Source: Macrocystis pyrifera (lineage: Eukaryota > Sar > Phaeophyceae > Laminariales > Laminariaceae). From it: a stretch of DNA of 64,000 nt. Under the pieces are notes generated by a model. That model had not been told where the DNA came from and did not search any database. It was given only the letters and a program-made list of their open reading frames with translations. Position 1 is the first letter of the stretch; each line of letters begins with the position of its first letter. Location of the stretch: positions 3,769,783 to 3,833,782 of the forward strand of contig JASSKH010000031.1 of assembly GCA_031763025.1 (NCBI GenBank). The letters are read 5' to 3'. A program made the translations under genes and the position numbers. Shown here one piece after another: positions 21,716 to 62,601 of the stretch.

Positions 21716-22824
21716 ACGGTACTCGCCTTCACTTTTTTAATCGCGCGAAATGTTTGACCCTTTCTTCCCGTCGATTCGCGTCGGAATTGTGCTTGTTACC
21801 CACGCTACGTAGTTGGCGCCTTTCGAGAAATAAAATCCACATGGAAAAATCGAACCCTGTGACATCAGCGCTAAACAAGAGTGGTAGTCGAGGTTAACAA
21901 CTACAGTATCGATAGGCCATCGGGGTGACCGGTTACTCTTGATCGCTCACCCGTGTGACAACGCACCAACTTGTGTCGCCTTCTCCAGGGGATTCTGAGA
22001 GACTCGGCAAATACCCCTTTTTTCGACAGGAATAACAGTAACGCCCCCACCCACAACAACAGAGGGAAACGGGGATATACCATGACAGTAGGCCGCCAGG
22101 CGGGGGGGAACAAACAAAACCTGCATGTTGCAACGCCGACCGTTAGAGACAAAGGCGTTTCTTGTCCGCCATTACCAACCTCCAAAAACAAGTGAAAAAC
22201 TACGCGTACCTGTGCTGTTGTGCAGCAGCGTCCACAAAGAAAATTGCGGGCACGAACTGTCTTCTTCTACGCTGGAATGGCACACAACCGCCACATGAGA
22301 GACAAATTTCGGCGGGAAATTAAGGAATAGCGTCGTCCTTCGTGCTACCTAGTATTGGTACGTATGTAATTAGATCGCATACACACGGTCACCGGTTGGC
22401 CACGTCTAGACCTGCTGCCGCTGCTCTCTCGACGGCAGGGTTCGCCCTTCGTGGAAGAACGAACGCAGCAGGATCGGTGCTGACGATTACTACTGCTGTG
22501 ATAGTCTACTAGTGATATAGTTCTACGCGTGGTCTGCTGATATTTGTTGCGGGGAATGCCTACCTGTACAGTAGTTCTGGAAAGATGCCGCATCATGACG
22601 ATGGCTCTCCTGTCTAAAGCGTTGGGCTTGACGTGAATGCCGCGAAAACATATACGAGTACAAAAAAAATCGAAAATTAAGGGCTGTTGAAACACATTAC
22701 GAGGTTTCCTGTATCCCCCCGCTCACAAGGTTCAAGTATTTTTTTTTCAACGAAAGGAAGAGGAAAGGGTGTACCGATGCTCGCACGAGTGGCTAGAACC
22801 GCAGTAAATAGGGCCAAATATTGA
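21716..22824. other. No recognisable gene
   Basis: Short frames on both strands without family resemblance, and no clear repeat shared with the rest of the window. Confidence 0.45.
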
Positions 22825-22933
22825 TATTACGGGGGTCCATAGTTAATAGGACCTATGGTATACACAAAAACCTCTATATTTGCCTATTTTTACTAACAGT
22901 ATTTGGTCCTGTTTACTATGGTCCCCCGGAATA
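22825..22933. mobile_element. MITE family M1, copy a
   Basis: Ends TATTACGGGGGTCCATAG and CTATGGTCCCCCGGAATA are inverted copies; the centre is A/T-rich (CCTATTTTTACTAAC). Flanking TA on each side fits a TA target, as in Stowaway or mariner-type MITEs. Confidence 0.85.
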
Positions 22934-23001
22934 GTAAAAATAGCGAAACGTATAGGTTTGTGTGTTCGGTAGGTCCTATTTACTAAGGCCCCCCGTAAAT
23001 A
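22934..23001. mobile_element. MITE family M1, half copy fused to copy a
   Basis: AGTAAAAATAG to AGGTCCTATTTACTAAGGCC is the right half of an M1 element, joined directly to the right end of copy a. Confidence 0.7.
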
Positions 23002-23286
23002 GAGGAACAGGGCACCAGGCACTTGCTGACGCAACGCTGTCACACACTCCATTTGACGTACCACCCGACCGTCAAATACATACGAATCTGTACATTACAG
23101 GTATTGCCCTTTAAGCCCATGATAGTATACGCCGGATCTGTTAAGACGTTTTCGGCAGAATTAGCGCGACGATTTTTTTTTTTGTCATCGTTGCGCTCCA
23201 CCACGTTTTACGACGACCATCAAATCACCAATGAAATCGCAAAGCCGCCCATTTCCCTCACTGAGGCAAGGGGCAGACTGGACATG

Positions 23287-23396
23287 TATTACCGGGGTCC
23301 ATAGTTAATAGGACCTATGGTATACACGAAAAACTATATATTTTACCTATTTTTACTAACAATATTTGGTCCTATTTACTATGGTCCCCCGTAATA
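23287..23396. mobile_element. MITE family M1, copy b
   Basis: It has the same orientation and inner sequence as copy a (AGGACCTATGGTATACAC), ending CCCCCGTAATA. Confidence 0.85.
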
Positions 23397-24597
23397 GCAA
23401 AAAAAGAAAACGTCCGTGGATCTCTAACCCTGCTCACACTGGCGCTGTTGTTGCCACACAGACCACCGGTGCTCTCAGTAGTGCGAGGGAAGCGAGTTGC
23501 GAACTAACTTACACGGCCGCTGAAATAAAATATACAAAGGGATTCGACGCGGGCGGACGAGGGAAGAAATTTCTGCAGTACTTTTCGCGACAAAAATGCA
23601 AGGGACGGACCGGACCGTAGAGGGCAGGGGGGAACAAGAACCTGTCCTAACGACAAAAAAAAAAAAAAAAAACGAAATCAACAAAACAGACATCCTCGCT
23701 TTTTTCGTAAAAAAAACAGCAGATTTAGTCCTGTAGAGAAGAAAAAAAAAGAGAAAATAAAAATAAAAATAAAAATAAACAAAAAGCCGAGTCGAATTGT
23801 TACGCGGTGCGATCTTTCAGAATGACTCAACCGCCACAGCACGTGATTCCCGGCGATAGCGCTTAACAACGATGGTGGGTAGACACAACTCGCACACGCG
23901 AGGCACCCTCCACAGCAGGCGGTTCTCGTGGTCCATCCAACCCGCTCCCTCCGGAGTACTCTAGAAGTCGTGTATCGGCCATCGCTGTTCGATGGCTAGA
24001 CGTTTGAATGTTGGGGGGCACTCATGTCGAAAACATTACCGCCACAGCCACTTTCTGATCCTCCAGTTTCTTGCGAGGGCACCCCATCCATGGTGATTCC
24101 CTGCCCATATATGCTCGCGTCGTTAGCAGACAAGCCGCGAGGTAGCTACATGCACTACCTCGGATATCGTGCGCTTGCCAACCGGTCGTAGAAATTGTGT
24201 TGGATTTTCATCCCGGTTCGAGCTCCTCCTATGTTCCTCTTTGCCCCTGGACAACCCATATTTTGTTTATTCCACACCCATTTCGGACAATCAAGTGCCG
24301 CCTTGGGCATAAAAAAAAAAAAAAAAAAAACAATGTGAAAAAACGAAGGTATCGGGATCTCTAATTCTATTTTTTTTTTTAATTTGACCAACTAAATTCA
24401 CGTGCTCTTTAGTTGTGCTCTTCGTTGTTGGTTTCCCCCTTGTTAGGACCCACCCTGAGAACCTAATTAATGACCTCGGGTATGAGCTACTATTAATACT
24501 AGCATGGAGAAAGAAAAGAAGGGCGGCGAAACAAAAAAATAAGAAAGAAAAAAAAAGAGGGGTCTTTTTTTAAGTAGGGCCAACTCTCTCGCCAGTG
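23397..24597. other. No recognisable gene; homopolymer-rich
   Basis: A runs at 23655-23673 and 24310-24330 and AAATAAA-type simple sequence at 23740-23785. No coding region is recognised. Confidence 0.45.
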
Positions 24598-24905
24598 CAG
24601 CCGGTTCGGCCCGGCCCGGCTCGGCCCGGCCCAGCCCATCCTCAGAGGTACTAAAATCACAGGCCGAAGACTGGCCCGGCCCGTGAAATTCCAATCTCAC
24701 AAACCGCCGGCCCGGCTCAGTCTGTGAGAATATCAGATCAGGCGCAGCCCGTTATATTTTCAGACCACGGGCCCCCAGCCCAGCCCGGCCCATCGGGTTC
24801 CGAGAAGCCCTTGAGATACCTGGTAGGTCTTTTTCATGGACCGGGTTTGCACGGCCCATGAGAATACCCGCGGGTCGACGGCGTGCACCCGACGGGTCAA
24901 GCCGT
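24598..24905. repeat. GGCCCGGCCC-rich repeat
   Basis: CGGCCCGGCCCGGCTCGGCC and related words recur to 24800, followed by GGGTT and CGGCCCATGAGAATACCCGC. The composition resembles the hAT-like family but with CCCGG units in place of GGGTC. Confidence 0.5.
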
Positions 24906-25129
24906 TCGAACGGTTGCGTCCGGGGTATTAATGTGTTCCAAGTTCAAATTTCAGGGGGAAGAAGGCCCGTTTCAACAGGCTAACCAAAAAATCCATTGCT
25001 AAGGCCATCCCCTCACGACCAACTGGTTGTAGTAATTCCATCTTATTTGCGAGATGCAGCCAACGCCGTTTGCCGTGTCTCCAGGACACCAGGTATGACG
25101 ACGACTCTATTTGACCCGTGGTTTTTTCC

Positions 25130-25793
25130 AGGGCTTTTCGCGTTTCATGACCCGATCCGCGCGTCGGGGCACGGGGTGTTTAAAATGTCGCGGGTCGGGC
25201 TGGGTCGGGTGAGGAAGTGTTCAGAATCTCACGGGTCGGGTCGGGTCGGGTCGGGGGTCGGGTGGTTTTCAAATCTCGCGGGCCGGGTCAGGTCGGGTCA
25301 AGATTTTCTCTCGTACCAATACTCAAAGTAGTCCTTTCTCATCATATTCAAACATTATAGCACCGCCAAATCCATATACGCATATCCGCATCCATCCATA
25401 CACACTACAGTCAGGCCACGTATCGCTGCGGGTCATGAAAACTAATGTTAAATTGCTTACCGGATCCGCGGGTCGAAGCCACGGTTCAAGAGAAATGGTC
25501 TCGCGGGTCAAGGTGACCCGACCCGATATGAAACCCGTGTCTCACGGGTCAATCGGAAGGTGCGGGTCGGGTCGGGTCGGGTCAGGAGATTTTCCAACTC
25601 TCGCGTCAACTTTTCTTTCTATCTCGCGGGTCGGGTCGGGTCGGGTCGGGTCGGGTCAAGAAGCTTTCAAAATCTCGCGGGTCGGGCCGGGTCAAGTCAA
25701 TACACCTCACAATTGTCGCGGATCGGGTCGGGTCAACGACCCGAACGACCCGATCCGACCCATGAGGTTTGACCTGATCCGCGAAAAGCCCTG
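25130..25793. mobile_element. hAT-like element H, copy 1, with (GGGTC)n arms
   Basis: The ends are CAGGGCTTTTCGCG and its exact inverse CGCGAAAAGCCCTG. The body is full of GGGTC runs. A T-rich 7-8-bp word (TTTTTTC) flanks both ends, roughly as a target-site duplication. The CAGGG-type end fits hAT elements. There is no transposase. Confidence 0.7.
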
Positions 25794-25805
25794 AATTTTT
25801 TCGAG

Positions 25806-26456
25806 TAGGTGCCCACCTACTTGGGGCGTCTTTTTTTTCTCGAGCAGTACCATGAAAAAATATCATCAGTTGAATTAAGGCCAGAAATGCTGTTTTTCCT
25901 ATAGGAAAAAAATCGTGAAATTCCTATTGGAAAAATGGTCACATTCGAATTGTAGCATGGCACGTTTAATCCATCGACGGGGCGCTCTTGGCAACAACAA
26001 TACAAACAAGATGTTCTTTCTATTTTTCGGAAATACTGAATATTGACGGAGTAGTTACGTTTTTGAAAAGTTCGGACAGTCCACACTAATGCCTAGTGAT
26101 CAACCGAGATTATCCGACGTTTAGCAGTTACGTTTTGAAAAGTTCGGACAGTCCACACTAATACTAGTGATCAACCGAGATTTATCCGACATTTTCAAAA
26201 CGTCACTACTCTGTTAATATTTCTTGTTTTCGAAAAAAAAAAAAAAATCTTGTGGTGCTATTGCCAAGAGCGCCCCGTCGGTGGATGAGGCGTGCTATGC
26301 TTCAACTCGAATTTGACCACTTTTCCTGTAGGAATTTCGCGATTTTTTATTCCTATACAGGAAGAACAGCTTTTCTCGCCTTAATTCAACAGATAATACA
26401 TTTCAAATAATACTATTCAAGAAGAAAAGATGCTCCACGTAGTAGGTGGGCACCTA
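25806..26456. mobile_element. 651-bp foldback element
   Basis: TAGGTGCCCACCTACT at the left is inverted at the right as AGTAGGTGGGCACCTA. Inverted similarity continues inward for roughly 230 bases per arm (for instance GGGGCGCTCTTGGCAA and its inverse TTGCCAAGAGCGCCCC). The centre holds two tandem ~68-bp copies (26051-26190) containing AAGTTCGGACAGTCCACACT. It has no coding frame. Confidence 0.85.
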
Positions 26457-27470
26457 ACCCAAAAAAACACGGGGTCGATTAGAGTTCTTGTCGTCCTTTA
26501 GAGTGTTTGCGTTTTATTTTTTACTTTTACTTCTCCAAATATTCTCCCGAAGTAAAAAAATTTGAGGAAATTAAAAAAAAAAAAAAAAAAACGGCAAAAA
26601 AGTACTTTTAGGGAAGGTAGGATTCGACCGAAAGTTGCCGTAATTTTCATCTCTCTGTGTCATTGGCCTACACGCACCGAGCATTATCCCGATGCAGAAC
26701 CCTCAAGGAAGACAACACCGAGCATCTTCCATGCCTCCACGCACAATGCTGCTTGCTGTACACAACACGACAACCGCTGGGAGCACAGAGGCTCGAGAGG
26801 TGTAGCTGGACTATAATGCGGACGAGCGGCGTTGGATTGTGCCAGCGAGCCCCAGGCGGCCCGCTGCTACGGTACGCTTTCGCCCGCTTGGTGTCGTGGG
26901 GGATGAGCCGTCCCGAAAGGACTCGTGCTCGTACTCGGGCTCGTACCGCCTTGCTCGTAGAGCGCGGCAGCATGACAGCTCGTGTATCATTTCAATTCCA
27001 CCGTACTGCGGTTGCAGCAGCAGCAGCAATCGAAAAATGAGAAACGAAAAAGCTGGTGCTGGTGCTGATGCCGTTTCTTTTTTTATGCTCAATCTGATGG
27101 TGACCTCTAGCTGTCGCTTTGCTGCTTGCGGTCGTGGGATGGCAGTGGCGGCACCGCGGTCAACCCCGCCACCGAAAACCCGACACCGTTGCTGGGCTGC
27201 CGTTGCTACTCGCTCGCTGTTTTTTTGTTTTTCGTCCATGTTTAGGTTCGCCGCGTTGCCGCACACCCACATCATCACTTCCCTCCTCGATTTCGAAGGT
27301 GTCGCCTGCGGGATTTGGTCTACCCCGTCCGCAAACACACCAAGATCATGGTGGGAAGGGAATTCACTGATTTGAGCGGAAGGAAGGTAAATTTCTGCAG
27401 ATAGTTTTTCGCAAACACTCTGTTGAGATTTTTTTCCGCCCAAAACGAAAAAAATAAACGTCAGGTTCGC
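26457..27470. other. No recognisable gene
   Basis: Open frames of up to 233 codons (minus, 26811-27512) and 178 codons (plus) overlap each other in GC-rich DNA and show no family motif. The minus frame also crosses the end of the next transposon-like element. Confidence 0.45.
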
Positions 27471-27473
27471 TGA

Positions 27474-28493
27474 GGGTGTGTCCAAACAGAAAAATGCAAA
27501 TCGAATCGGCAATCGAAATGATAATAAACAAAAGGCGCTGATTGGTCCCTAGCCCAAACATGTTTGCCTTCGTTTATTAGGTTCCGAGAAAATGAACGAT
27601 TTTCGACAAAGTTGAGTACCGACCGATCTGCCGATCGGTTGAACTCACAGCTGACGTGCTTTTTTAGTTTTTTTTTTAATTTTGAAATACGTCAGCTGTG
27701 ATTTCGACTGATTAAATAGTTGATACTCAACTTTGCAAGCTGCGTAATACGCCTCGTCTATATTACATTTTTACCTAATTTTACAAGTATTGTGATAAAC
27801 CGAGCGCGCGTATTCTATATGTGATTCCTTGTCAAAGATATAGGCCAGCGGCTCCCCTGGATGCTGCCCGGGTCAGGCCCATTGCCAAAATAAAAAAGTT
27901 GACCGGTGAAAATCGAAAAGCAAATCGAAAGCACGAACAGCTACAATTCAATGTGTCCTACTGGTCAGCGCAGCCACGTCAAAATATCACGCCAGGACCG
28001 CCGTACACAGCAACTCACCCACAGCTGGCACGGCAACACAGCCTCACAGACCCCCCGTAGACAGTCAGCAGGCGAACCGCAACACCAGCCCCGACCTTCT
28101 CGGGCCTTTGTTTCCCGGCGTTCGAGGCAAAGCGAACATGATTTGAGGAAAATTCAGGATGATGCCCTCGAGGACGAGGTCGGAAGTTCGTTCTCAGCAT
28201 TGTCCAAAGTTTGACCCCGGGGCGTCAACGTTGGACGCGCCATCACCTCCTCCCGGGATAGAATTGTCGTCGCGTGTACCTGCTTCTGTGGTGGATCTGT
28301 GTCGCCGAGCGCTGGATTGTCGGCATGCGTGCGCAGTTATGAACGGCCCAAGTAGGCTGTGCTCTATGTTATTTTCCGCCTGGATTTCTGTTTTCACATT
28401 TCGATTCAGTTTGGACACTTCGTGAAAAATAATCTCGAAAACGAAAGCATTTCGATTTTCGAATCGGATTTTCGATTCTGTTTGAACACGCCC
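27474..28493. mobile_element. Harbinger-like 1-kb inverted-repeat element
   Basis: The left end GGGTGTGTCCAAACAGAA matches the inverse of the right end, GGGCGTGTTCAAACAGAA. The trinucleotide TGA lies on both outer sides (27471-27473 and 28494-28496). A GGG end with a 3-bp target duplication resembles PIF/Harbinger elements. It contains an R4 copy (27680-27846) and no recognisable transposase. Confidence 0.6.
27612..27846 (+). repeat. Dispersed repeat R4, copy 2, with an inverted head piece
   Basis: 27680-27846 matches 3885-4060 almost throughout. The preceding 27612-27660 (GTTGAGTACCGACC to CACAGCTGACG) is an inverted piece of the same family. Confidence 0.75.
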
Positions 28494-28496
28494 TGA

Positions 28497-29327
28497 CATG
28501 AACTTTAGAGCACCAAGATCTATGACAAGGGGGAACGCCAAGCCAAAAAAGTTTTCTTTCAAAAGCATTGTTTTCAAAAAACAGCCGAAGATATCCCCGT
28601 GCTGCCGCTGTGAAAAAAAGGGGAAAAAAATGTTTCGAGTTTTTTTTGTTCTAACGGCTGCAGGCGGCGCACTTTGTTTTTTTTTTTTCGTTGCAAAATG
28701 TCACCACCCTGATAAAAATCAGCTCGTGCGACGATAGACGCTCGATCTCGACATGGACTCAGCCCACGACCAACCCGCTTGGTGTCGGGCAAGGCCAACG
28801 AGTATAGATAACGGCCTCGAAGCTATTAGGTGGATCCATGCTGGGGGGCGAGAGCTTGCCGGTGGCGTCCTACGGTATCGTCCTAAACCTGAAACAAAAC
28901 TATTTTTCGCCATTCGAGAAGGATGGAGAATTTTTGTCATCTGTTTTGTGCACACGAGCAGGCCAATTGTTTATTTAGCATACGCCTGGCCAGCGGCCGC
29001 CACATGTCACCGGCCATTATGTGAACACGGTGACCCTAGGGTGGGTCGGAGCCCCTAATATGCGCACTCCGTTCAGAAGTCATGACGCAGTCCTTGGTTT
29101 CGGCGATCGATGTCTGTCGAGGACTCGACTCGAAATCTCGCCGCTTCGAACTAAACATCCACCTGAGTTTTTGTGAAGCCGATCTTGACCCAAAATCGGG
29201 CCGAGAATTGTTTTTTTCGGGGTTTTCCAAAAGTTTGGAACTTCTCATAGCGAAGTCTACCTGAAAATTTTTGACGGGTATCTTTGGAATTCGAACTTTT
29301 AAGGGAAACTTTGGGTCTCCAGTGACA
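28497..29327. other. No recognisable gene
   Basis: Short frames only; no shared repeat was identified. Confidence 0.4.
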
Positions 29328-32300
29328 GAGGTCCATGATTGAATATAGTTTTCTTCATGATTGATTGTAGTTGCAAACTGGCGACTTGATAATGCCAAGA
29401 GTCCCGCCGCCATGCTTCGGGAGAAAACAGCTAGGACGCCACATACGCTTCGCGTCGCGGGCGGTTTTCCGCTACGCTCGCTCACACGTCGTGCGTACGT
29501 ACATATCCCAGGCAGGGTACCTATTTTCTTTTTTCGACATGCTCCATGTCTGTACTCGTATGTATGAAAGATAAAGCACAGCACGGCACAGCAGCACCGC
29601 GAAAACAATGGAAAAGAAACCGAAATTTCGGAAAGAAAAAAATCCCCGTCCCCTCTCGTGCAATGATTTTCTGCCTGATTGGAACACCTTACACCGGTCA
29701 AAAAGAAAGAAATAACGAAAAAAACAGCAGAGCTTCTCTCTCCGCCTCGTACGCCACCCGCCCCTCTCGCGGCCATCTCGCCACCTATTCGATCCCGGGT
29801 AAAAAAGCTTTCCTCCCTCTCTTCCGCAGAGAGCCCCGTCGCCCGCCTCGCGTGAAGTCCGGTGCTCACTGTGGACCTCGTTCGCCAGCTCGACAATGTG
29901 GGTGCTCAGACTGCGTACGTCTCTCTGTATAGTTCAGATTGGTCGCGAAAAATAAGCACAAATTGAGTTTATTTCGCTAATGAAAACGACCCTTACATAC
30001 TCGTACATAGTACAGCCGGAACCACACCAGGAGCCCAGACAGAGCCCATTCATGCTCCCCTCGTGTCTCGAGGCACACGCGACGCTCAGTCACGAAAACG
30101 GCTACCGCGCTCCTTGCGACCCCCCCCCTCTACCCGCCAGCACCCGCTGACACCCGCGACGGTGCCGCGCTCGCCCGCGCAACCGTGCTCGGAATACACG
30201 CACGCACACGAAACGAAAGAAGAAAAAAGGAAAGAAGGACTGAAAGTGCGAAGAGAAATGGACCCCCTGGAAAGATCCGGCAAGTAATAAAAGGAGGCGA
30301 TTTCCAAGTGGGAGCTCTGAGAGGTCAGGGATGTACCAACCGAGCACGTTCAGAGAGTGATATTTAAGCGCTTCGCTCCGCGCGCGGGCGGCCTACGCCG
30401 CCCGCTACGCTCGCTCAGGAAGGAAAAGTACATCAATTATGCGATGCGTACAGAGGTCCATGATTGAATATAGTGTGTTCATGAATGTAGTTGCAAACTG
30501 GCGACTTGATAATGCCAAGAGTCCCGCCGCCATGCTTCAGGAGAAAACAGCTCCGACGCCACACACGCTTCGCGTCGCGGGCGATTCGCTCACACGCCGT
30601 ACGTACGTGCATACCCCAGGTACGTAGTACGTAGGGTACTTATTTTCTTGCTTTAAGTAACTGTGTGTGTATGTACGAAAGAGAAAGCACAGCACGGCAC
30701 AACAGCAGCACCGCAAAAACAAAGCAATGCATGTATGAAAACGAAACCGAAATTCGGAAAGAAAAAAAAAAAAGGTCCCCTCTCATGTAATAATGTTCTG
30801 CCTGATTGGAACACCTGGCACCCGGTCAAAAAAGAAAAAAAAACTAACAGCAGAGCTTCTCTCTCAGCCTCGTACGCCGCCCCGCCCCTCTCGCGACTAC
30901 CTCGCCACCGATTCGGTCCGGGCAAAGCTTTCCTCACTCTCTGCCACAGTGAGCACCGTCGCCCGCCTCGCGTGAAGCCCGGTGCTCACCGTGGCCGTCG
31001 TTCGTCAGCTCGACAATGTTGGTGCTCAGCCTGCGTACCTCTGAGCTTCAAGCTCGGTCGCAAAAATAAGCACCGCTTGAATGTTATATTGCAATCCCAA
31101 ACGACTCTTATAAACTAGTACATAATCTATCAAAAACCACAAAGGGAGGCCAGACAGAGCCCAGTCATGCTTCCCTTGTGTCTCGAGGCACACGCAACGG
31201 CTAGCCACGAAAACGGCGATCGCGCTCCTTGCAACCCCCCCCTCTACTCGCCAGCACCCGCTGACACCCGCAACGGCGCCGGGCTCGCCCGTGGTGCCCT
31301 GCTCCGCACACGAAACGAAAGAAGAAAGAAAAAAGGACTGAAAGTACGAAGAGAAAAATGCAATGGAGAAAACAAAGAACCGCTGGAAAGGTCCGGTCAG
31401 TAATAAACGGAGGCGAGAAAAAAGCTCGGACGCCACATATGCTTAGCGTCGCGGGCGGTTCGCTCATACGCCGTACGTACGTACATACCCCAGATACGTA
31501 GTACGTAGGGTACTTGCTTTCTTGCTTTAAGTAACTGCTGTATGTACAAAAGAGAAAGCACAGCACAGCAGCAGCACCGCAAAAACAAAATAACGAAAAA
31601 AAATGAAACCGAAATTCGGAAAGAAAAAAAAAAAACGTCCTCTCTCACATGTAATACTGTTCTGCCTGATTGGAACACCTGGCACCGGTCAAAAAAGAAA
31701 AAAATCTAACAGCAGAGCTCTCTCAGCCTCGTCCGCCGCCCGCCCCTCTCGCGACTACCTCATCACCGATTCGGTCCGGGTAAAGCTTTCCTCACTCTCT
31801 GCCACAGCGAGCCCCGTCGCCCGCCTCGCGGGAAGCCCGGTGCTCACCGTGGCCGTCGTTAGCCGGCGCGACAATGTTGGTGCTCAGGCTGCGTACCTCT
31901 CTCTTTGAGCTTCAAGCCCGGTCGCAAAAATAAGCACCGCTTGAATGTTATATTGCAATCCTGAACGACCCCTATAAACTCGTAGATACTCTATCAGAAA
32001 CCACAAATGAAGGCCAGACAGAGCCCATTCATGCTTCCCTCGTGTATCAAGGCACACGCGACGGCTAGCCACGAAACCGGCGACCGCGCTCTTTGCAATC
32101 CCCTCTCTAACGGCCACCATCCGCTGACACCCGCGACGGCACCGGGTTCGCCCGTGGTGCCGTGCTCCGAGTATAAGCACGCACACAAAACGAAAGAAGA
32201 AAAAAGGAAAAAAGGACTGAAAGTGCCTAGAGAAATGGAGAAACGAAGACCCGCTGGAAAGGTCCGGCAAGTAATAAAAGGAGGCGATTCTCCAAGTGGG

Positions 32301-32346
32301 AGCTCTGAGAGGCCAAGGATGTACCAACCGAGCACGCTCAGAGATC
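29328..32346 (+). repeat. Three direct copies of a ~1-kb repeat
   Basis: Unit 1 is 29328-30361, unit 2 30447-31412 and unit 3 31413-32346 (its first part is missing). All share GACTTGATAATGCCAAGAG (units 1 and 2), CGACGCCACATA-like words, GAAAGCACAGCAC, TTCTGCCTGATTGGAACACC, CCCGGTGCTCACCGTGG, CACGAAACCGGCGA-like words and GAAAGGTCCGG. Units 2 and 3 are joined without a spacer. The frames in each unit differ by indels, so no protein is conserved. Confidence 0.85.
30363..30446. other. GC-rich spacer with hairpin
   Basis: GGGCGGCCTACGCCGCCC forms a hairpin within a spacer between repeat units 1 and 2. Confidence 0.5.
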
Positions 32347-32678
32347 AAGATATCTACAAGTAGTTAGTTCTATATCTGGTATTGAATTAGCCGGAGACAG
32401 AAGACTAATGGTGTCGTTGTGTTGCTGTTGTGCTATGCTGTGTGCACGCACTGCTGCTGCTGCCGCTGTTGGTGTCTTGCTTGTCTTGGTGTCTTCATGA
32501 CTTCACCTTACGTTTGGTCACGTACAAAATCCGAACTCGTACACAAGTATCGGTATATTATACCTGGTATCTGGTACCAGGTACGCAAACTTCAAAAACA
32601 GTATTTCAAAATTTATTAAAAAAAAAAAAAAAATACAGGGAAAACAAAAACACATGAAAAGCATGCACAACCGCGGTA

Positions 32679-33023
32679 CCGTGGTAGCCGGCGGCCCCGG
32701 TAGCTTGGTAGGTGGTCCGCGAGCCTGTCAAGATCAATTTCGTGAGTTCGAGTCTCACCGAGTGCATGCTAATAGGGACTTTTTCTTGCATAAAAAATTG
32801 ATAAGCGGAAAGCGCGAAAGCGTGAGTTGGCTACATTCGATGAAAATCGACGAGCAGTGGGAATGCTGAACCCTATGCGCGATAAAAACTACCGGCACGT
32901 ACCTGGGGGGAGAAGGGACGACACCTGTGACCACGGCTTGTCCAGAAGATCGTCGAGGGTAAAACCTCGTACGAGTGGGCTGGAAAGGAAAAGTGATGAT
33001 TAAAAAAAAAAAAAAAAAAAAAA
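32679..33023 (+). repeat. tRNA-derived SINE family A, copy 2
   Basis: It is over 90% alike by eye to 5572-5910. It has a better box A (TAGCTTGGTAGG, about 32700) and box B (GTTCGAGTCTCACC, about 32747), and ends in 22 A. The SINE head therefore derives from a tRNA-like gene. Confidence 0.85.
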
Positions 33024-33728
33024 CACGTATACGTATCATTTCGACGACGCTCGAGAGGTTGTGAAACCTACACCCATCTTCTGAGAGGGAGACGCTAGCT
33101 CGTCGTGGGAAATATGGTTGCTACGCACTATATGCACCAGGTACAGCAACAGTAGTCGCGATGTCGTGCTGCTCTACTGCTCGTGCTCCCCGTTGTTCGG
33201 GTTGTGTAATTTGGCTCTAAAGGTCAAATATCGCGATATTCTCGGGTTTTATATGTGTCTATTCAGACATGATCTACAGGTGTGGCAATAAGGCGGGAAG
33301 AGATGCAGGTTCCGCAAGTGGTTGCATCCATCTGTCCTATGAAGGAACAAGATCCCCTTGCTGCGATGGGCTCCAGTAAACCTAGACGGCAGCATCAGCA
33401 TCATCATACAACTCTCTCGCTCATCACCTTGGGTATCCATGTCAGGAAGTTCGAACGCAGTGCAAGATGAGGTCGGGTTGGACGAGGAAACTGTTTGTTG
33501 TGCGCCAAAAAGTGTACATCATATGGTGTGTCACTGGCAATGGGAATTCCCATTGGTCACTGGTGTCCGGAGATCAGATCAATGGGAATGACTAGGAGTT
33601 ATATTTGTTGTAGAGGCGTTTTCCAAACGGCTGCCGGGATTCTCGAACCACACACATGTGGTACATGTGTGCCTCTTGTCCTGCCGGTGCTGTCAGCAGT
33701 GTGCAGTTTAGCCCAACAAACCAGCACT
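33024..33728. other. Upstream region of the pyrophosphorylase gene
   Basis: The main gene's frame is open from 33495, but the first plausible start is 33729. No TATA box or other promoter element could be assigned. Confidence 0.4.
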
Positions 33729-62509
<28,781 letters not shown>

Positions 62510-62601
62510 TGTTGGATGTCGAAGGAGTCGAGCTCGACACGATACTGACAAGCAACAAAAAACACGAGTAATAATCGATGCGATTTCGATATTTGATACC
62601 G

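Noticed and set aside
25190-25780. GGGTC runs as interstitial telomere sequence
   Set aside because: They lie inside elements with CAGGG ends, at several loci, and the unit is not a known telomere repeat.
26811-27512. 233-codon minus-strand frame
   Set aside because: It crosses the end of an inverted-repeat element and shows no domain; GC-rich DNA gives long frames by chance.
31660-31700. P-loop-like IGTPGTGQK in the third ~1-kb repeat
   Set aside because: The other two units read GTPYTGQK and GTPGTRSK in different frames, and no other kinase motif follows.
33495-33728. Upstream extension of USP exon 1 with earlier methionines
   Set aside because: It would place ~80 unrelated residues before the signal peptide, which must be at the N-terminus to work.
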